DNA of 64,000 nt from Platycnemis pennipes. Its lineage: Eukaryota > Arthropoda > Insecta > Odonata > Platycnemididae. Of this stretch, positions 49,158 through 59,460 are shown piece by piece. The stretch lies in assembly GCA_933228895.1 (NCBI GenBank), contig OW121857.1, forward strand, positions 9,734,001 to 9,798,000, given 5' to 3'. Position numbers and translations under genes: made by a program. Numbering within the stretch: position 1 is the stretch's first letter; each line of letters opens with the position of its first letter. Below the pieces are notes generated by a model. The model did not search any database. It was not told where the DNA came from and saw only the letters and a list, made by a program, of their open reading frames with translations.

Positions 49158-49334
49158 TGAAGCAAAGTAAATTTGTTAAATAATAATCGCGGATCAAATT
49201 AAAATAAATGTTTTGTTTTTCCATGGTTGTCATGGGGGAAATAGTTTGTTGATAACGAGGATTCGGGGCATAACGATATTGAACACGAAAGAGAATGGTT
49301 GTATCATTGATTTGAATAAAAACTTAATCCAACA
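49158..49334 (+). repeat. 5' LTR of the copia element (177 bp)
   Basis: It runs TG...CA and carries AAAATAAATG-type AT-rich sequence and a CATGGTTGTCATGGGG segment. Base by base I see no difference from the 3' LTR. At 177 bp it is short for an LTR, though short LTRs are known in copia-like elements. Confidence 0.92.
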
Positions 49335-49337
49335 ATT

Positions 49338-49350
49338 TGGTAGCAGAGCG
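49338..49350 (+). promoter_or_regulatory. Primer-binding site of the copia element
   Basis: TGGTAGCAGAGCG begins three bases after the LTR. It differs by one base from the TGGTATCAGAGC form used by many Ty1/copia elements, which pairs with an initiator methionine tRNA fragment (family knowledge). Confidence 0.75.
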
Positions 49351-49407
49351 TGGTTATAAGATACACGAGTGAAATTTCCAGGAGGTCAAGAAAAGTGACA
49401 AGGGAAA

Positions 49408-51987
49408 ATGTCAGACTTTGGAGTTTCAAGAATCGAGCCTCTAACAAACAAGAATTATGGACTTTGGAGCATGAGATTGGTTGCAGTTCTTAAGGCGAAA
49501 GGATTGTATCAAGATATCATTTTCGGTGATGAACCAGAGAAGAATGGTGCTGATGCAGCGGCTGTGGCGAAGTGGGAAGCCTGGTCAAAGAAGAACGACG
49601 AGGTCAACATGCTGATCATTATGACACTTTCGGCGGAGCAGGCGTTAGCATGTCAAGGTATTTCCAATGCAAAAGAGTTGTGGCTTTTGTTAAAGAAACG
49701 TCATGACGGTGTTGAGAAACATAGAAAGACTCAGTTAATGATTGAATTGGCTAAATTAGAAAAATTAGAGAAAGAAAGCATTGACGGTTATTTAACTAGA
49801 GCTCAAACATTAGAGACTCAACTTAAGGAAATGGGTAATAATATTGAAGATTATGAATTAATTATGTACGTAATCGAGGGTCTACCAAAGAGTTTCAGTG
49901 AAGTTGCAACAGCGATTTCTTCCAATCCAACGGTGGATTTCGAATTCATGAGAGGAGCACTTTTGCGATATGAGGAGAAAAACAAGAAATCAACCAATGA
50001 AGGAGAGGTCAAGGCTTTTAAGGCGAAGGTGCAGACTAAGAAAAAATGTTTCTGTTGTGGCAAAATTGGACATTTTGCTCGTGATTGCTGGCACAAGAAG
50101 AAGGAAGAAGACGTTGGTTATGACGAGACTAACTACGTTTTTATCCCAATTGAGAGGCAAGAGAATCGAGACGAACGACACGAGGAAGAAAACAATTCAG
50201 GAATTATCCATGACGTTGTTGAAGATTTTCAAGGACAATTCGACAGTGATGATGATTCATCTCATAAAAATCCGTTGGTAATTGTTCAAGCTGGAGAGAG
50301 AAGAAGAGGGAGAAAAAAAGGTGACACGAACGATGTCCTGAAACAGAGACACCAAGAAGAATTAAAAGGAATAGAAGATGAATTAAGACAACAAGGAGTA
50401 AGAAGGTCAACGAGAGAGAAGAAGGAGCCCGATTGCATTGTCAATATGGTGCAAGAAATCAATCCAAGGAACTACAAAGAAGCAATCGAGTCCAAGGACA
50501 AGATCAAATGGATTGAAGCAATGAACAAGGAATTGAAAAATATGAAAAATTATCAGACTTGGGAAATTGTTAACAAGCCAAAAGAGGTAAAATTAATTCA
50601 AAGCAAATGGGTTTTCAAGAAAAAGGGAACCAAAGATGCAGAAGTATACAAGGCAAGACTGGTAGCTGATGGTTCACGACAGCGAATGGGAGTGGATTAC
50701 AAAAGCTCTTACAGTCCAGTGATGAAGCAAGAGTCATTGAAGACACTGTTGGCAATTGCAGCGAAGAAAAATTACAAAGTGGAGTTCATTGACGTCGAAG
50801 CAGCGTACTTGAACGCAGAATTGGACAGGCATGTGTACATGAATCCACCAAAAGGAGTAAACATTGAAGAAGGGAAGATATTTAGACTAAAGAAGAGTTT
50901 ATATGGACTTCCAGAAGCAGGAAGATGTTGGTTTAAGAAATTATCTGGAATTTTGAAGGAATTGGGATTGAAACCATGTAAAGCAGATCCATGTGTATTT
51001 GTCGAAGAGTCAAAGAAGGGATTTTTGGCAATTGGATGCTACGTGGATGACTGTATAATTGTTGGTGACAGTCAAAAGAAGATTGATCAACTGGTGGAAA
51101 AACTGAAAAAGCAATTGAAGATTAAGGTGTCAAAGGAGGATGAAGTGAAGTTCCTAGGAATAAAAATCAAAGAAGAAAAAGAAGGATTTATCATGGAACA
51201 ATCAAACTACATCGAAGAAGTTATTGAGAGATTCGGAATGGAGAATTGCAATGGAGTGAAGACACCAGCAGCAAGTGGAGTCAAACTTGACGATTACGAA
51301 GATTCGGAGAAAGCAAACAAGGATTTGTACCAAGAAATACTTGGATGTATTGGATATTTGGTGAGAGGGACGAGGCCGGACTTGGCATACACCTACAGCA
51401 AACTATCGCAGTACTCAAAAGATCCAAGGATGATTCATTACGAGGCGTTGAAGAGAGTTTTGAGATATTTGAAGGGGACCAAAGGGTATCGTTTGAAGAT
51501 TGGCAGAGAAGTTGGAAGACTGGAGATTAGTTCAGATGCCAGTTGGTGTACCACTTTGGATTCGAAATCATTTGGCGGATATTCAGTGAAGATTGGAGAC
51601 GCATTGATCAGTTGGAGAAGCGGAAAGCAGAAGATGGTAGCTTTATCAACTATGGAACCGGAGTTGGTGGCATTATGTGATGGAGTTTGTGAGGGCATCT
51701 GGTTGACAGAGTTGTTAGAAGAGCTGGGACAATTTGAAGTTGTTGAACGACCAATAAAAGTTCGAACTGACAGTCAATCAGCATTGAATTGGAATAACAA
51801 TGAGAAGATCAACAAAGAAAACAAGCACATCAGAAGAATGTATCATTTTGTCAAGGATGAAATCAAAAATGGTGAGGTGGTTCTTCATCACGTGGGTTCA
51901 GCAGACTTGGAAACTGATGTTTTGACCAAGGACGTCAGCGAAGCATTAATGAAGAAGCACATTCCAAACTTGAGTTTAATTATTTAA
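49408..51987 (+). CDS. Copia Gag-reverse transcriptase-RNase H polyprotein (no protease or integrase)
   Basis: The ATG lies 74 bp after the 5' LTR, and the single 859-codon frame has no breaks. Residues 1-200 are UBN2/copia-type Gag (LTNKNYGLWSMRLVAVLK, ELWLLLKKRHDG). A CCHC zinc knuckle lies at 214-227 (CFCCGKIGHFARDC). Residues 230-345 are charged and low in complexity, ending RRSTREKKEPDCIVNMV, the segment that normally follows integrase. Copia-type reverse transcriptase spans about 350-690, with WVFKKKGTKDAEVYKARLVA, the first catalytic Asp at 462 (DVEAAYLNAEL) and YVDD at 545-548. RNase H follows, with Asp 710 (SSDASW), ALSTMEPELVAL and Asp 788 (RTDSQSALNW). I find no protease DSG/DTG and no integrase HHCC or DDE, so about 500 residues normal for the family are absent without loss of frame. 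Confidence 0.93.
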   Translation: MSDFGVSRIEPLTNKNYGLWSMRLVAVLKAKGLYQDIIFGDEPEKNGADAAAVAKWEAWSKKNDEVNMLIIMTLSAEQALACQGISNAKELWLLLKKRHDGVEKHRKTQLMIELAKLEKLEKESIDGYLTRAQTLETQLKEMGNNIEDYELIMYVIEGLPKSFSEVATAISSNPTVDFEFMRGALLRYEEKNKKSTNEGEVKAFKAKVQTKKKCFCCGKIGHFARDCWHKKKEEDVGYDETNYVFIPIERQENRDERHEEENNSGIIHDVVEDFQGQFDSDDDSSHKNPLVIVQAGERRRGRKKGDTNDVLKQRHQEELKGIEDELRQQGVRRSTREKKEPDCIVNMVQEINPRNYKEAIESKDKIKWIEAMNKELKNMKNYQTWEIVNKPKEVKLIQSKWVFKKKGTKDAEVYKARLVADGSRQRMGVDYKSSYSPVMKQESLKTLLAIAAKKNYKVEFIDVEAAYLNAELDRHVYMNPPKGVNIEEGKIFRLKKSLYGLPEAGRCWFKKLSGILKELGLKPCKADPCVFVEESKKGFLAIGCYVDDCIIVGDSQKKIDQLVEKLKKQLKIKVSKEDEVKFLGIKIKEEKEGFIMEQSNYIEEVIERFGMENCNGVKTPAASGVKLDDYEDSEKANKDLYQEILGCIGYLVRGTRPDLAYTYSKLSQYSKDPRMIHYEALKRVLRYLKGTKGYRLKIGREVGRLEISSDASWCTTLDSKSFGGYSVKIGDALISWRSGKQKMVALSTMEPELVALCDGVCEGIWLTELLEELGQFEVVERPIKVRTDSQSALNWNNNEKINKENKHIRRMYHFVKDEIKNGEVVLHHVGSADLETDVLTKDVSEALMKKHIPNLSLII

Positions 51988-51999
51988 AATTTGTCACGC

Positions 52000-52012
52000 G
52001 AAAGGAGGAATT
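52000..52012 (+). promoter_or_regulatory. Polypurine tract of the copia element
   Basis: The purine run GAAAGGAGGAA followed by TTT lies directly before the 3' LTR start, in the expected position for plus-strand priming. The final TTT is not purine, so the exact functional boundary is uncertain. Confidence 0.65.
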
Positions 52013-52189
52013 TGAAGCAAAGTAAATTTGTTAAATAATAATCGCGGATCAAATTAAAATAAATGTTTTGTTTTTCCATGGTTGTCATGGGGGAAATAGT
52101 TTGTTGATAACGAGGATTCGGGGCATAACGATATTGAACACGAAAGAGAATGGTTGTATCATTGATTTGAATAAAAACTTAATCCAACA
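52013..52189 (+). repeat. 3' LTR of the copia element (177 bp)
   Basis: Same length and, by reading, the same sequence as the 5' LTR at 49158-49334. It begins TGAAGC right after the purine tract and ends CCAACA before the TGTCG duplication. Confidence 0.92.
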
Positions 52190-53280
52190 TGTCGTTATGA
52201 CGAAAAACTAATATAAGATGCGAAATTTTATGTAGAATTTAACGTTGTAAAAAAGTGCTCGCCTTACCACACTTGTTTAATTGTTATTAATAAATGTTTG
52301 CTCGAAAAAAAGCAGAAAACTCTTAGTTACTTGAAAGTGGCGCTACTGTATTTTGTTATCATTGACAACGGTACTTATGACGGAACGTGATTACATGCCT
52401 ATTTACTTGCTTAATTTAGGAATATACCTTACCAAGGTCCTTCTTATATTTTTATGAAATTTAAATATTTCATTGGTTATTGATATGGTGTAATTAATAC
52501 CAATCCTTCCAAATGGTAGCAGTGTCATTGTTGCCAAACAATTTTCACAGATACAATTATTAATAACATTCAAGACAAAGAGTTGCGTTTGCAAGGGAAT
52601 AGTTTAAAACAGAGTAAGAAAAGATTTAACCTATTTTAGAATACGTATTAGCGGGATTGAGCATTTATTCTCACTTTGTAAATTAAAATGTGGCAACAAC
52701 ATGTCAGTCATGTTCCGAAGTCAAAATGAGTTATAAGAGCTCGTAAAAAACAGAATGCGACAACAACGCGCTACATAATAGCATACTCATACAATTATTG
52801 TGCATGCGTTATCGCCCTACATATGATTTTCTATATAGGTGTTTTTCCGGAACAGTATTTATTCATTAAATAACATAGCTCTAATAGGGGATATTGAATC
52901 GCGGAGTCACGGTGGAACCTCCTTAAATAAACTTCAGCACACTTTTAGTCTAGCCAAAAGGCATACGAAAATATTTTGTTTATCATTTGTTTTGGATTAT
53001 TAATAGAATGCGTCAGGATCTGTGCAGGCAGACCTCCCCTCCCCGCCGCCAATCCCCTCCCGTCATTTCCCAAAACAGTCCTTGGAGGGGAGGTGGATGA
53101 CGTAGTAAGTCTCAAAGCAGCTCGTTCGGCGGGCGTACCCTTTCGCTTATTTTAATTTTTGACTCATGACTGAAGGGATCTGGTATGAATATGAATTTCT
53201 TCGTCAAAATTCATTTTTCGTTTCCACCCAACAATTTCGAGTACAATACAGCGATTTCGGTTCTTTCAGTAAACTCCGGC

Positions 53281-53828
53281 GGAGCAGGGCTTCTAAGTGG
53301 CGTATCCTAGCAGATTTCCTCGTTGCTTTTGTTTCGACAGGTGACCTCAAGAGAACAAGAGCAAGAAACAATCCGAGCCGAAAGGCACCGAATGACGCAG
53401 CACACAACTTGCTCGAAATACACATGGCTCTCACGTCAGTGGAGGGAGAAAGAGGCTGGGGATTCAGAGACTGGGAACGGAATCAAGGGAAGCCTCGGCA
53501 CGACACGAAATGCCTCCGCTCCTGGGGAAGCCAAAGCACATCAAATTAGCGGCGACAAAGAAACAAGCGCCAATTAAGATTAACTCGATACAGCGAGGGA
53601 GAGAGGGGGTGAGCGAGAAACCCAAAGATCAACTTCCCCAATCCGTCCCCGAAATAATTAAACCCGAAGTTGATTTAGCGATGGTGAGAAGGTTGACTGG
53701 ACGACAGAAAAACTAGTCGAGGTAGGAAACGGATGGGTACACCTCGAATTTTCCTCTGGGAGTAAATGGTGTAGGTTGTGAAAAATTAGAGCTGATAACT
53801 TCAGGCTTAACTATGTGATACCTTTCCA
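53281..53828. other. No gene recognised
   Basis: Open frames on both strands (53166-53716) have no recognisable domain. Their plus-strand translations are arginine- and glycine-rich without conserved blocks. Much of the left part is the end of MITE family 2. Confidence 0.45.
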
Positions 53829-54806
53829 TAATGGAAAATAAAAGAATGAAACTTTGTTAAGACCGTTGTACACGGTACAATTACTTGTACAAGATCTTGT
53901 ACCATAAATTGAACGGCGAGATTTGACCAAGATATTGTACAAGAAGTTGGTTCACGGTCGTACACGATCAAAGATTTTTATGCAATTTGTGCGCCAATAA
54001 CATGCGCAGATATCGTTTTCTGTCTAACAGCTGAATCGCGATATCCGATGACGATAGTATTTTGAAAATACTACCATAGTTACTGGGTTACAATGATCTT
54101 CTACCATTAATCTCAGCATTAATAAAATGAAATTATACGATTGGTTACTTGCACTCTTTCATCGGCTCATGAAACCCATCATTCATCGTCCAAACATCAT
54201 GTTTTTGCTTGTTGCATATATTTATTTTCGGTTCAATAACGTCATCTTAATTTCATTGAGGTTTAATGTTTGCCAGTGTGTCCAACTCGTCTTTTCAGTA
54301 ATAGAACACTTCCGACGCGACCGACGAATATCACAATATGGAACCAAAAAAAATCACAATATGGAAGCAACAAAGAATATCACGATATGTACAACAAAAA
54401 TGGAAGTTTTGCCACGCTAATAGGAATAAAAGTGATCGCAATCAGACCACCAACCTTACGAATACTAAACGAACGCATCACTACCGTCACATGTCATGCG
54501 CAGAAGCCACGGAGTGGATATTGGACGATTTCATCCAATAATATAAAGCACGATCTAATTTCTTGTACAAGAAATTGTACGAACACCTCGTACACAATAC
54601 AATTTGCGCATCGTAAAACTTCTTGTACAAGAAATTGTACCGTGTACAACGGCCTTTAGGTTCGCTTTATATTTAAATAGGCACGACCCGGGTTTCGCAT
54701 GCATGCACGATCAGTCACCTGAAGATGTAACTACGTTACGAAACCCGGGTCGTGCCCATTTAAATATAAAGTGAACCTAACAAAGTTTCATTCTTTCATT
54801 TTCCAT
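53829..54806. repeat. Foldback element interrupted by a Harbinger-like MITE
   Basis: The outer arms (ATGGAAAATAAAAGAATGAA on the left, its near-complement ending CATTTTCCATT on the right) and the inner palindrome with GCACGACCCGGGTTTCG / CGAAACCCGGGTCGTGC match the uninterrupted family member at 62053-62388. The MITE at 53860-54655 sits inside the left arm. Confidence 0.75.
53860..54655. mobile_element. PIF/Harbinger-like MITE, copy 2 (796 bp)
   Basis: TTA flanks both sides (53857-53859 and 54656-54658). The tips are AGACCGTTGTACACGG and GTGTACAACGGCCT. It is nearly identical on reading to 6120-6910 over its whole length. The short frames inside both copies are conserved only because the copies are similar; none resembles a transposase. 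Confidence 0.82.
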
Positions 54807-55778
54807 TGTGAAAAATTATTTCAAGGCCCGGATCGATTCGTGAATAATACAAAAAAAACTAAAATTCGAAGTCACCGAGATAAAATATTTTTTGACATCA
54901 TTATTCCATTACTTGTTGACTCATTCAATCTCTTTCTATTAGAGATAAGATGGCCAGATAAGTTGAACACTAACAGCTGCTAAGAGGAGTAGACACCTTC
55001 GATAGGGTCTCAAGAGGAACCCTGTATGCTTCTGTTTTCTGCCGTTTTATCATTCTGTTTCTCCTTTCATCGGATTCTTTCCAAGCCTCAGTGTTGAACG
55101 GAGCCAGACTGGGTCGCCACGGAATGCACAAACATAGGACTATGCCTGATCGCGCTCTAGAGATACATCGCGTCTCCTTGCAATGCGTTGAAATTGATTT
55201 CTCTCCGTTCACAAGCTGAAAAAATATTGTTTCCTTGACTGTTTCACCAATCTTACCACAAGCGATGACTCAATTACTTAATGAAAAGAGATGAAAACCT
55301 TTCGTATTGTACCCATTAATTCATATTAATATAGGCACGTTTTTACCGCTTGTAACGTCGGGCAAATATTACGGGATAACACTCATTTCAATAAAGAAAA
55401 CGCTGATTAAGAGACTCTCCTTTATTCTTCCTATCTCCAAAAAAACATCAACAAGCCCAACAATCCCCCCGCTTCACTCCCCCAGCAACCCACCAACATC
55501 TCCCAAACAAACAAAACAAATATCAGACGTTACACGCTACTAAACAAAGTTAACAATACACGTGCGAGAATGAGCGGTTGTACCAATAAACAGAGTTTCA
55601 TTTCAGCGAATCAAATCAATACGTGTCCATAAAGACGACTGGCCAAACTGCCATGCGTTCAACAGCAAGAACTCAACCACCTCGTCCATGTTGTAGATTA
55701 AGGCATTAAGTTCGAAAACTTAAAGTATCCACGATCATCTAGGACATGGATGAACTTTGAATAAGGCCATTCGAGACG
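54807..55778. other. No feature recognised
   Basis: AT-rich spacer with a proline/serine-rich open frame at 55307-55543 that comes from C-rich sequence. No domain or repeat partner was found. Confidence 0.45.
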
Positions 55779-56096
55779 TTGGTTGGTTGGTTATTTAGAG
55801 GAGACGACCGACAGCTGAGGTCATTTGCGCCATTTAGGATAGGTGGGTGATTGAGTAATGGTAGGAGTTTTCAGGGAACGGAGGAAGGGTGGAGAGAAAC
55901 CCGGCGTCGGCATTGGTCTACTATTAATGAAAGGCGACATGGGAACCAAAGCTTTACGTACTGGACTGGACTTGAAAATGCCCTCCACCAGGCACTCAAG
56001 TGTGGACCGGTTTTCCACTGAAAAATCGGAATCGGAATCGAACCCGGGCCCTCGGGATAGGAGGACAGTACTCTAGCCACCACACCAACCCGATCA
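55779..56096 (-). mobile_element. SINE-1, minus-strand copy
   Basis: On the minus strand it has the same plan as 11307-11628: GGGTTGGTGTGGTGGCTAG, the box B-like GGGTTCGATTCC, CAGTGGAAAACCGGTCC, and the tail AAATAACCAACCAACC. Small differences (a GATTCC duplication near the box B, a TCGCCTTTCATTAATAG variant) show that it is a separate, mildly diverged insertion. Confidence 0.8.
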
Positions 56097-56867
56097 CCCC
56101 TCTTTCCCCCCCATTCCTGACATTAGCTGCACGACACTAGTGAGTTGCGGCAGTTTTCTTCAAAGCGCAATGCTCTCTATCGCACATTGCTAAGACAAAG
56201 ATTGTTTTTGTGCCGGAGCACGGATGCTCGCTGAGATCTCGAAACGAGACATCACCACAACAGAAATAATATCTCAAACAATTTTCGTTCTAGCACCTTG
56301 TCATTATTCTTTTGATGGATCCCAGTCCATTTACCACCGTGCCCAAATCAGAAAAGTGTTTGCAATGGGTTGTGGATTCGGCCATTCTTACGCCAATCTC
56401 TAACTTGTGAATAACTGTGCAATAGTCTAAACCCTGGGTCGGAAGAAATAAAACTTACTGTGGATAATTACTAAGTGAAATTATTTCCAACTATCGCAAC
56501 GTGGTTCCACCAAGTTAAACCTAAAAATTATATATAAATATCTGTCTTTGCCTCCTAGAAGATAGTTTCCTCCCGAAATAGACCTTTAAACCTCTCCTTT
56601 GCCTCCGCTACATATATTCCTCCTCTGGCCAGACGGAACTTACTCCCTTAACACCTTTATTTCCGCACACGATGCCCCCTCGATAATCATTCCTAGATGT
56701 CGCCATCTTGCTTTCAAACAATAGATTCCACACCGCACAAAATCCACCTACACTGCAGCAGCTGCCACCCAGCTGCCGCACACCAACCGCTCCCTTCCCT
56801 CTCCAATCGCCATCTTCAGCAATCCCTCAACAACCAGCATCAAACTCTCCCTCCTCTAGCGAATTCA
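56097..56867. other. No feature recognised
   Basis: Open frames near 56697-56953 are low in complexity. The stretch just before 56868 may be extra LINE-B 3' UTR, but I cannot align it reliably. Confidence 0.4.
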
Positions 56868-56922
56868 TCCCCTGCCACACACCTTTATGGTGGCTTGCAG
56901 GGTATTGTGTAGATGTAGATGA
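56868..56922 (+). mobile_element. LINE-B 3' tail
   Basis: CCCCTGCCACACACC, GGTGGCTTGCAGGGTATT and the GTAGATGTAGATG tail match the end of the LINE at 46024-46765. Little or nothing of the coding region is present. Confidence 0.6.
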
Positions 56923-57254
56923 ATCAATCGCTGACCTCGAGAGAGCCTTCTGAACACACTGTTCCTGAGAAGGTCGACGGCGGCGTTCGGAAGAGGGAGC
57001 GAATGTCACTGCCAACCCGGCTTCGGTGAAGTGATTCCAGTGAAGTGAGTCGATCGATTGGCCCGACACGGAAATACTCGGGTCGATCGCAAGGCGCACG
57101 GAAACTCAAGACGTGACAAGGTCACGAGGGGTTGGCTGAAGTACTGCATCCAGTAGATCAACTCATGATCGCGTGTCACGGCAGCGGTGGAGGCCACGTG
57201 GCTCCCTTTCACCTCCTAAATGACTCAAGACGCTCCAGTTTTGCCCGCGAACTA

Positions 57255-58144
57255 TGTTATTTAATGAATAAATACCGATCCAGAAAAACGCCTATATGGA
57301 ATATCATCTATCGGGCGATAACGCATACACAATAATTGTATGAGTACGCTAATTTATAGCACGTTGTAGTTACATTCTATTTTTTTAAAAGCTCTTTTAA
57401 CTCATTTTGACTTCGGAACATGACTTACGTGTTATTGCCACGTTTAATTAGCAAAGTGAGAATACATGCTAAATCCCGCTAATACGTATTCTAAAATAGG
57501 TTAATTATTTTCTTACCTAGTTTTAAACTATTCCCTTGCAAATACAACTCTTTATTTTGAATTTTATTAATAATTGTATCTGTGAAAATTGTTTGGCAAC
57601 AATGACACTGCTACCATTTGGAAGTATTAGTAATAATAACATCATATCAATAACCAATGAAATATTTAAATTACATAAAAAATATAAGAAGGACCTTGGT
57701 AAGGGTTATTCCTAAATTAAGTGAGCAAATAGGCTTCTAATCACGTTCCGTCACGAGTACCGTTGTCAATGATAACAAAATACAGTAGCGCCACTTTCAA
57801 GTAACTAAGAGTTTTCTGCTTTTTTTCGAGCAAACATTTATTAATATCAATTAAACTAGTGTGGCAAAGCGAGCACTTTTTCACAATGCTAAATTCTACT
57901 TAAAATTGCGCATCTTATATTAGTTTTTCGTCAAAACGACATTTCTCTTTACATTATTAATCTGCAAATTTTACTGCAAGAACCATGCTCTGCCGTATAA
58001 CCACGCTTAAAATAGCAGATTTTCAATGTATTTCCTCTTCAAATATATATTATGGAAAGGCCAAATTATTTTATTGCCAATCGATAGAAGGGCCAAAAAA
58101 TGATTCAGAAAATGACATCTACTTCATAATTCGGTGGAGCCTCC
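57255..58144 (-). mobile_element. TTAA-type TIR element, copy D (one end lost)
   Basis: The right tip GGTGGAGCCTCC is intact, followed by TTGA instead of TTAA. The other tip is missing, and homology starts near TTATTTAATGAATAAATACC. The body aligns with copies A, B and C, including the block CACGTTTAATTAGCAAAGTG. Confidence 0.75.
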
Positions 58145-58203
58145 TTGAGACGAAGTACGTTGCTTGACACGAATAAATTCGGAAGTTAATAAAGTCCTGG
58201 CGG

Positions 58204-58811
58204 TTGTGTTTCAAACCGTCCGGATCATCTCGAACAGGTAACCAAGGAGTCACGTGATATAAACAGGAATGCTTCGCAAATTTGGTGTGCTAAAACCGCT
58301 TATTACCACCACATTAATTGTTCGCACTTGTGTTAGGTATATCTCATTTTGGGGCTCTACAGTCGCGACAGATGAGACAAAACTCAAGAGAAAACAATTA
58401 ATGACATTGTAACGAGCGATTCAGATACGTAACCAAGGAGTCACGTGGTACAAACACGAATGTTTTGCAAGTTTATCTACATCTACATAATACCCTGCAA
58501 GCCCCCACAAGGGTGTGTGGCAGGGGCTCACCAAACATGCACTACTCCAAGTTTAATGTGTCTAGTCGCTCCCAGGGAATGTGTAAATTAATATATAATC
58601 CCTGGTCGCTCGTTAAAACATCATTAATTGTTTTCAGTAACGTTTTTCTCATCTGTTTCGACTATAGAGCCCCCAGATGATATAAAACCCAAGTGTAGAC
58701 AATGAATGAGGTTGTAATTTAGCGGTTTTAACATAACAAATTGCCAACCATTCCTGTTTATACCACATGAACTCTTGGTTACCTATTTGAGATAATCTCG
58801 GCGGTTTCAAG
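58204..58811. repeat. Damaged tandem pair of foldback units
   Basis: This is the same family as 7774-8387. The first unit has its left arm (TCGAACAGGTAACCAAGGAG) but not its right. The second (from about 58425) has both arms, with GAACTCTTGGTTACCTATTT at the right. A 72-bp LINE tail interrupts the second unit's left arm. Confidence 0.7.
58476..58547 (-). mobile_element. 72-bp LINE-B tail insertion with 8-bp target duplication
   Basis: CAAGTTTA occurs at 58468-58475 and 58548-58555. Between them, on the minus strand, lies only the last part of LINE-B: GTAGTGCATGTTTGGTGAG, then CCCCTGCCACACACC, GCTTGCAGGGTATT and the ATGTAGATGTAGAT tail. This is an extreme 5' truncation with a clean duplication. 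Confidence 0.8.
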
Positions 58812-59460
58812 CACAACCCCCCAGGTCTCCCAGTCACGGTGATCCGGATATCCACCAGAACAAGATGTGCATAAAAATAAATAGCAGTCACAGGGGCTGG
58901 TTTCACGAAGGTTACTAGAGGGGGGAATATAATGATTGGAAGAAAAGAACAGAGAAAAAAAGGACAGGGGTTTTAGATCGTTGAAGGGATGTACGACACA
59001 TGCAGGAAATTAAGAGTTGGGTAGCGTAAAAGGTGGGAAATGAACAAGAGTGGTGTCTCTGTGTAGAAGAGGCACATGAAAACCATGAAAACGGTAAATT
59101 CCACTTTTCCAATATTACAGAAACAACGTAAACCATAAAAGAGACGTAGCTTTCGCTGTATTACAAAATCTTCATATGACAATTGGTAGGACTATCAATC
59201 CATTTATCGAGCACTGACTACACACAATGTTACTAAACAGCATCAAGACTCGGCTGGTTGGACAAATTGATGAACAGTTCATAAAAAAACTATTGCATAC
59301 AATTCATTTACATTGTCGAAGAGCAATGCTACGACGAGATCAATGAAAGACGAGAATGAAAGATGAATGACGAGAACATCAATGAATGAGAAAGACCCGA
59401 AAATATTCATGAAAATATCAATCGTGTTATAACCAGGTTGACGATGACCAGATATCATCT
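58812..59460. other. No feature recognised
   Basis: A short run of GACGAGAAC/GATGAATGAC-like repeats lies around 59335-59400. There is no coding block. Confidence 0.4.

Larger units (their letters stand above)
49158..52189 (+). mobile_element. Ty1/copia LTR retrotransposon lacking protease and integrase
   Basis: This 3,032-bp element is bounded by two 177-bp LTRs that start TGAAGCAAAG and end TCCAACA. The 5-bp direct repeats TGTCG flank it (49153-49157 and 52190-52194). It has a primer-binding site, a polypurine tract and one open frame. Autonomous copia elements are about 5 kb. Removing the element with one TGTCG restores the AATGTCGTTATGACGAAAAA context found in sister repeats, where it reads TTGTCGTTTTGACAAAAAA. 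It is a very young insertion, because the LTRs look identical on reading. Confidence 0.93.
48902..52922 (+). mobile_element. TTAA-flanked TIR element, copy C, interrupted by copia
   Basis: TTAA lies at 48898-48901 and 52923-52926. The tips are GGAGGCTCCACC and GGTGGAACCTCC. Without the copia element and one target duplication it is about 984 bp, close to copy B (964 bp). It also has a small local duplication around 49080-49130 (AACAGAGTAAAACTACAGTA). It carries no transposase. Confidence 0.8.
48566..53280 (+). mobile_element. MITE family 2, copy 4, split by a 4.2-kb nested insertion
   Basis: The left half (48566-48823) runs from ATGAGGTCGTTTACC to GACTCTGCCAATGG. The right half resumes at about 53010 with GCGTCAGGATCTGTGC and ends near 53280 in degraded AGTAAACTCC. 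Intact copies have these two halves adjacent. Between them are about 75 bp, the TTAA element copy C with its copia insertion, and about 85 bp. This is the oldest layer of the nest. Confidence 0.7.

Noticed and set aside
53166..53549. 127-codon frame considered as a possible upstream HIF exon
   Set aside because: It is on the wrong strand for HIF and begins inside MITE family 2; no HIF N-terminal pattern.
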